DNA of 44,960 nucleotides from Actinobacteria bacterium UBA3086. GTDB lineage: Bacteria; Actinomycetota; Coriobacteriia; Anaerosomatales; UBA3086. Below are positions 41,395 to 44,960 of this stretch, piece by piece. Numbering within the stretch: the stretch's first letter is position 1; the number at the start of each line of letters is the position of its first letter. The position numbers and the translations under genes are program-made. The notes beneath the pieces were generated by a model. The model did not search any database. It had not been told where the DNA came from and was given only the letters and a program-made list of their open reading frames with translations. Location of the stretch: contig DFBG01000006.1 of NCBI GenBank assembly GCA_002367305.1, positions 1 through 44,960 on the forward strand, given 5' to 3'.

Positions 41395-41855
41395 GCACAT
41401 TCGAGGGTAACCTTATCGGAACAGGTTTGAAGGTCGCGGTGGTTGCGAGCAGGTTCAACGAGCTGCTCTCGAGCCGCTTGATGTCCGGCGCAATGGACGG
41501 CCTCACCCGGCATGGCGTCCTTCAAGACGATGTCGATGTGGCCTGGGTGCCCGGTGGTTTCGAGATTCCGCTGCTTGCCAAGAAGCTTGCTGACTCCGGT
41601 CGATACGATGCAGTTGTTGCCCTGGGTGTTGTCATCCGAGGTGGGACACCGCATTTTGAGTTTGTTGCAAGCGAGATGTCCAAAGGAATCGCAAAGGCGT
41701 CGCTCGATTCTGGCGTGCCTGTGATGTTCGGCGTTATCACAGCCGATACGATCGAACAGGCGGTCGAACGTGCCGGGACCAAGGCGGGGAACAAGGGTTG
41801 GGATGCGGCTCTCGCCGCGATCGAGATGGCGAATCTGATCAAAGCCGTAGGCTGA
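41391..41855 (+). CDS. ribH: 6,7-dimethyl-8-ribityllumazine synthase
   Basis: Condenses the two riboflavin precursors; forms hollow or pentameric assemblies. 154 residues. Signatures: VVASRFNELLSSRLMSGAMDGL, VPGGFEIPLLAKKLADSG and VIRGGTPHFEFVASEMSKGI with the catalytic histidine. Last gene of the riboflavin operon, translationally coupled to ribBA. Confidence 0.96.
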   Translation: MSTFEGNLIGTGLKVAVVASRFNELLSSRLMSGAMDGLTRHGVLQDDVDVAWVPGGFEIPLLAKKLADSGRYDAVVALGVVIRGGTPHFEFVASEMSKGIAKASLDSGVPVMFGVITADTIEQAVERAGTKAGNKGWDAALAAIEMANLIKAVG

Positions 41856-42163
41856 GCGTCGACAAGGAACAGCAGGGGGTCCGGAAAGAGAGAAGACCCT
41901 GGACGCGACCAATAGGTCTGCATCCCGGGCCCCCTCAAGAACGTCCAGCGGGCTCTCGCCACCCTGTGGTTGTCAGCCATGGACCTTCGCACTGCTTGCG
42001 CCTCTCACGAGGCGGATTTTCAACCTATCAGAATGCTGTTCTGCCGACAAGAACTCCAGGGACCTGAATTGCTGAACGGCCACAACTGCCGAGCGAACGG
42101 GTGTCTACGGGCGCCCTGCGGTATCATTGCGGTGACGGGTTCGCTTTGAATGATTGGATGCGT
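41856..42163 (+). other. Non-coding stretch with extensive self-complementarity
   Basis: No convincing gene is seen in these 308 bases. Several complementary segments exist: GGAACAGCA (41866-41874) with TGCTGTTCT (42035-42043), nearly 170 bases apart; GGGGGTCC (41875-41882) with GGGCCCCC (41927-41934); and CTGGACG (41899-41905) with CGTCCAG (41942-41948), which would form a pseudoknot with the previous pair. I considered 6S RNA, SRP RNA, tmRNA and RNase P RNA and did not recognise the conserved cores of any. A terminator-like hairpin lies at 41999-42020. Confidence 0.4.
41999..42020 (+). terminator. Probable rho-independent terminator after the riboflavin operon
   Basis: CGCCTC (41999-42004) and GAGGCG (42009-42014) form a perfect six-base-pair hairpin with a TCAC loop, followed by GATTTTC. 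The T-run is short. It could end the rib transcript or a small RNA from the gap. Confidence 0.5.
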
Positions 42164-42850
42164 ATGGCTGACAAGCAGAAGCCCGATGAAGAGACCGTCA
42201 TGGAGCTGTTCGGCTTCAAGGTCAAAGTGAGCAATCCTCGTCTGGCTGAAGTACTGCGCATGGACGCCAAAGAAGCGCTCACTACGGATGTTCGCACCCT
42301 GAGGGGTTCCACTGATAGACGCGAGCAGAGGGCTGAGTTCGCTCAGGCGATCCCTGATGTAGTTGTCGCCGAACCCACTCCAAAGGATCTTCGCGATCTC
42401 TCACATCGATCGGTTCTCCGAGGCAGAGCCGATGCGGTGGCGGGTGCACTTGGTTTCGATGTCGCCGCTGACGGGTCCTGGCGTTCACCGCTGGGTGTAA
42501 GCATCATGACGCGTATCATTGATGGGGTCGTTTCGCCAGCAACGGCTGCCGACGCGATCAGCAAGCTCGCTCCCTTGTTCGTGCCTGCGCGAACCGACGA
42601 ATCCGTCCTCTTCATTGTTGAAGGGGAGGGCTCCGTGACGTCATATCTCCTGGCTCTACGCCAACAACGCGCCCATGCCTGGGCACGCGTTATCCGCATG
42701 AGCGACCTGGAATCTCTGCGCTCCCTCTGCACGGCGGGGGCCGTCGATCATGAGAGAGCAGTCGGCGTTCTCTCTTCTGCAATGTCGGCTGATTCCGGAG
42801 TCATCATCAGTGCGCTCACTGACGCTCTCTCAATGCCTCACAACGACTGA
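42164..42850 (+). CDS. Protein of unknown function
   Basis: A 228-residue, mostly hydrophilic protein without a signal peptide or clear membrane segment. I recognise no domain. The N-terminal 90 residues are charged (MADKQKPDEETVMELFGFKV); the middle has a predicted helical, alanine-rich region (SPATAADAISKLAPLFV); the C-terminal part has alternating hydrophobic stretches (ESVLFIVEGEGSVTSYLLAL) that could be a small alpha/beta fold. ATG 42164 is chosen; ATG 42158 is in frame two codons earlier and the ribosome binding site is weak for both. A TATCAT box (42122-42127) lies 37 bases upstream. It stands alone between the riboflavin and iron-sulfur operons. Confidence 0.75.
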   Translation: MADKQKPDEETVMELFGFKVKVSNPRLAEVLRMDAKEALTTDVRTLRGSTDRREQRAEFAQAIPDVVVAEPTPKDLRDLSHRSVLRGRADAVAGALGFDVAADGSWRSPLGVSIMTRIIDGVVSPATAADAISKLAPLFVPARTDESVLFIVEGEGSVTSYLLALRQQRAHAWARVIRMSDLESLRSLCTAGAVDHERAVGVLSSAMSADSGVIISALTDALSMPHND

Positions 42851-42870
42851 AATCGAGTCAGGGATTTCGC

Positions 42871-42899
42871 TTGACACACGCCTCGCTCGGGCATACTGT
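42871..42899 (+). promoter_or_regulatory. Strong sigma-70-type promoter of the Rrf2-iscS-iscU operon
   Basis: A perfect -35 box TTGACA (42871-42876) is followed after 17 bases by TACTGT (42894-42899). It lies about 47 bases before the Rrf2 start, leaving a short leader with GGGAGCGGG as ribosome binding site. Confidence 0.7.
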
Positions 42900-42916
42900 T
42901 TTAAATCATACTGTTT
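42892..42916 (+). promoter_or_regulatory. Direct repeats overlapping the promoter, possible Rrf2 operator
   Basis: CATACTGTTT occurs at 42892-42901 and again at 42907-42916, a 15-base period, the first copy covering the -10 box. The second copy also forms an imperfect dyad with the following GTAGTGATT (AATCA...TGATT arms). Rrf2/IscR-type regulators usually control their own operons, so this is a reasonable operator candidate. Confidence 0.45.
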
Positions 42917-42946
42917 ATGTAGTGATTAAGACGGGAGCGGGATCAC

Positions 42947-43408
42947 ATGCGACTGAGCGCTAAGAGCGAGTATGGCCTTTTGGCCATGATCGACCTGGCT
43001 CAGTCTGCGGATTCGAGCCCCACGAGTGCCCGCGAGATATCAACCCGCCAAGAGATCCCCGTCAAGTTCTTGGAGCAGCTGCTCGTTGCACTTCGGCGAG
43101 CAGGTCTTGTTCAGGGAGTAAGGGGAGCGCGAGGCGGCTTCATTCTCAGTCGTGATGCCCGTGACATTTCTGTACTCGACGTCGTCGAGGCGTTGGAGGG
43201 TCCACTCACCACTACGGTATGCGACGCAGAGCGTGCATCTGTGTGTGGCAAAAGCGGAATGTGCGCTGCGAGTGGTGTGTGGAATGAAGCCACCAAAGCT
43301 CTCAAGGATGTGTTCAGAAACAGAAGCGTCGCGGATCTTGCACGTGATCAGATAGCAATCGACGACTCAAAGGTTGTCGTCGCGCACGAGAGAGAAGGCC
43401 AAGCATGA
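42947..43408 (+). CDS. Rrf2 family transcriptional regulator (IscR-like)
   Basis: A 153-residue winged-helix DNA-binding protein. It begins MRLSAKSEYGLLAMIDLAQS, contains the recognition-helix region IPVKFLEQLLVALRRAGLV and the wing GVRGARGGF, and has three cysteines, C92, C100 and C106 (spacing x7 and x5), where IscR and RsrR bind an iron-sulfur cluster. The gene is followed by a cysteine desulfurase and a scaffold gene with a 4-base overlap, so it most likely senses cluster supply and controls this operon. ATG start with a GGGAGCGGG site upstream. Confidence 0.93.
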   Translation: MRLSAKSEYGLLAMIDLAQSADSSPTSAREISTRQEIPVKFLEQLLVALRRAGLVQGVRGARGGFILSRDARDISVLDVVEALEGPLTTTVCDAERASVCGKSGMCAASGVWNEATKALKDVFRNRSVADLARDQIAIDDSKVVVAHEREGQA

Positions 43409-44598
43409 GTGATGATCGTTCCGTGTACTTTGACTATGCAGCCACCACGCCGGTAGATCCGCGGGTGCTGGAAGCGATGACTCCCTACTTCACGGAGTTG
43501 TTCGGCAATGCGAACAGCCTGTACTCAACCGGGCGCCAGGCGTTCAACGCCTTGGAGGATGCGCGCGCTCGTGTGGCAGAGGCCATTGGGGCAGCACAGC
43601 CCCGCGAGATCATCTTCACCAGCGGCGGTACCGAGTCTGACAACGCCGCGATCATAGGTATTACTCGCGCAGTGTCTCCGGGCGGCGGTCATGTGATCGT
43701 GTCGGCGTTTGAGCACCACGCAATCCTGGAGCCAGCTCACATTCTTGAGAAGAGTGGCTACGATGTCACCTATCTCAAACCTCGTTCCGACGGCGTGGTA
43801 CACGTCGAGGATCTGGAAGCTGCGCTTAGGGAAGACACCGTTCTCGTGTCCGTCATGCACGGTAACAACGAGCTGGGTACGATCCAGCCTATAGCGGAGC
43901 TTTCTGCTGCTGCACACAAAGTCGGTGCGCTCATGCACACGGACGCTGCCCAGACTCTGGGCAAGATTCCCTTTGACGTTGCCGATCTCGGTGTGGACGC
44001 CGCATCGTTCTCCAGTCACAAGATCTATGGGCCCAAGGGTGTGGGAGTCCTGTACCTCAAGCGGGGCGTTCGCTTCCACCCGCAGATCAATGGCGGAGGG
44101 CAGGAGTTCAAGCGTCGTAGCGGTACGCAGAACGTCGTGGGCGCCATCGGCTTCGCAAAGGCACTCGATCTCATGCTTGAGGATCAGGAGCAGGAGAGAG
44201 TTCGACTGACGAATCTGCGAGATAAGTTCGAGCAGGGCGTAATGGACACGCTTGAGAACACCGAGGTCAGTGCCAAGTCGGACAACCGGCTTCCCAATAT
44301 CGCGCACATGCTGATAAAGGGTGTGGAGGGCGAGTCCATGCTGCTTCAGCTTGACGCCAAGGGTATTGCAGTCTCAACGGGTTCAGCATGCTCCTCAGGT
44401 TCCTTGGAGCCGTCGCATGTGTTGCTGTCCATAGGTTGCCCTCAGGAACTCGCGCACGGATCACTTCGTGCTTCGTTCGGTAGGTTCACGACCGAGGCGG
44501 ACGTCGACTACTTCCTAGAGGTATTCCCACCAATCGTCAATCGTCTTCGTGCGATGTCCCCGGTCTACGAGAAGATGTTCGGCTCCTCGGCCAGCTAG
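43405..44598 (+). CDS. iscS: Cysteine desulfurase (NifS/IscS)
   Basis: PLP enzyme that takes sulfur from cysteine for iron-sulfur cluster assembly. 397 residues. It starts with YFDYAATTPVDPRVLEAM; HHAILEPA carries a PLP-stacking histidine; the PLP lysine is K206 in SSHKIYGPKGVGVLY; and the sulfur-carrying cysteine is C329 in STGSACSSGSLEPSHVL, in the long flexible loop typical of group I. The partner scaffold follows after 27 bases. The clusters made here are needed by the many Fe-S proteins in the window (NuoB, the NuoI hybrid, IspH, the radical SAM protein). Confidence 0.95.
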   Translation: MSDDRSVYFDYAATTPVDPRVLEAMTPYFTELFGNANSLYSTGRQAFNALEDARARVAEAIGAAQPREIIFTSGGTESDNAAIIGITRAVSPGGGHVIVSAFEHHAILEPAHILEKSGYDVTYLKPRSDGVVHVEDLEAALREDTVLVSVMHGNNELGTIQPIAELSAAAHKVGALMHTDAAQTLGKIPFDVADLGVDAASFSSHKIYGPKGVGVLYLKRGVRFHPQINGGGQEFKRRSGTQNVVGAIGFAKALDLMLEDQEQERVRLTNLRDKFEQGVMDTLENTEVSAKSDNRLPNIAHMLIKGVEGESMLLQLDAKGIAVSTGSACSSGSLEPSHVLLSIGCPQELAHGSLRASFGRFTTEADVDYFLEVFPPIVNRLRAMSPVYEKMFGSSAS

Positions 44599-44625
44599 GC
44601 TGAGATAGCCCGAAAGGAGAGTCCC

Positions 44626-44960
44626 GTGCAGTACAGCGAGAAGGTCATGGACCACTTCAACAACCCGCGCAATGTCGGCGTGATCGATGATGCGGATGGC
44701 GTTGGCGAGGTCGGTAACCCTGTATGCGGCGACATGATGAAGATATCCATCAGTGTCGAGGACGACGCGATCAGCGATGTCATGTTTCAGACGCTCGGGT
44801 GTGGTGCCGCAATCGCGACGTCATCAATCGTCACAGAGATGGCCAAGGGTATGACCCTCGAGGAGGCAGTTGCGATCTCCAAGAAGCAGGTCGCCGATGA
44901 ACTCGGCGGGCTTCCACCAGCAAAGATGCACTGTTCTATTCTCGCCACCGACGGGCTGAA
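44626..44960 (+). CDS. iscU: Iron-sulfur cluster scaffold IscU/NifU, N-terminal part (cut off by window end)
   Basis: Frame open to the end of the window, 111 complete residues. It begins VQYSEKVMDHFNNPRNVGVI and carries the three scaffold cysteines in GNPVCGDMMKI, LGCGAAIATSS and KMHCSILA, spaced as in IscU. GTG start with AAAGGAGAG (44612-44620) upstream. Whether the protein is a lone IscU or has a NifU-like C-terminal extension cannot be seen. Confidence 0.94.
   Translation, partial: MQYSEKVMDHFNNPRNVGVIDDADGVGEVGNPVCGDMMKISISVEDDAISDVMFQTLGCGAAIATSSIVTEMAKGMTLEEAVAISKKQVADELGGLPPAKMHCSILATDGL

Noticed and set aside
1..44960. CRISPR arrays, insertion sequences, prophage genes, tRNA or rRNA genes
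   Set aside because: No regularly spaced repeats, transposase or phage-type products, attachment-site pairs or RNA gene cores were seen on either strand by eye.

Overview
The window is a gene-dense, moderately GC-rich stretch of bacterial chromosome in which every gene lies on the + strand. Starts are often GTG, and many neighbours overlap by 4 bases (GTGA or ATGA), so translational coupling is common. Gene content and order (nuo operon, phosphopentomutase/thymidine phosphorylase, DHH-CBS-tRNA nucleotidyltransferase fusion, trpS-scpAB-rluB, tyrA-aroA-cmk-plsC-ispH, der-plsY-gpsA, rib operon, Rrf2-cysteine desulfurase-IscU) suggest an anaerobic or microaerophilic actinobacterium of the Coriobacteriia type. 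That placement is an inference from memory of gene neighbourhoods; no 16S gene or search supports it. I see no insertion sequence, prophage, CRISPR array, tRNA or rRNA.

Layout. 1-804: 3' end of an ABC-F ATPase gene. 805-12229: an eleven-gene respiratory complex I operon in the order A-B-C-D-H-I-J-K-L-M-N. The NADH-input genes nuoE, nuoF and nuoG are missing, and the gene in the nuoI place encodes a 696-residue hybrid. In it the N-terminal arm of NuoI is separated from its two [4Fe-4S] motifs by a complete GltD-like FAD/NAD(P)H oxidoreductase. This is the most interesting feature of the window: complex I seems to carry its electron-input flavoprotein inside NuoI. 12230-14885: a structured intergenic region, a FlgM-like small protein, a small membrane protein and a lone PilB/GspE-type ATPase with a c-di-GMP-binding type N-terminus. 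14886-20027: nucleoside salvage (deoB, pyrimidine/thymidine phosphorylase) and the large DHH-CBS-CBS-nucleotidyltransferase protein.

20046-38195: a long housekeeping run: site-2-type protease, trpS, scpA, scpB, rluB, a cobalamin nucleotide-loop block (cobU, cobT, cobS, cobC-like phosphatase), then aromatic amino acid synthesis (hisC, tyrA, aroA), cmk, lysophospholipid acyltransferase, ispH, a PDZ/radical-SAM DUF512 protein, der, plsY, gpsA and rpe. Between hisC and tyrA lies a 29-codon reading frame with a strong ribosome binding site, coupled to tyrA and looking like the start of a DAHP synthase. Both hisC and this small frame have leader hairpins that would cover their Shine-Dalgarno sequences.

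38205-41855: a textbook FMN riboswitch followed by ribD-ribE-ribBA-ribH, a complete riboflavin operon that fits the flavin demand of the upstream respiratory enzyme. 41856-44960: a non-coding, structure-rich 300-base gap, an unrecognised 228-residue protein, and an iron-sulfur assembly operon (Rrf2 regulator, cysteine desulfurase, IscU/NifU scaffold running off the end) with a strong promoter and direct repeats that may be the regulator's operator.
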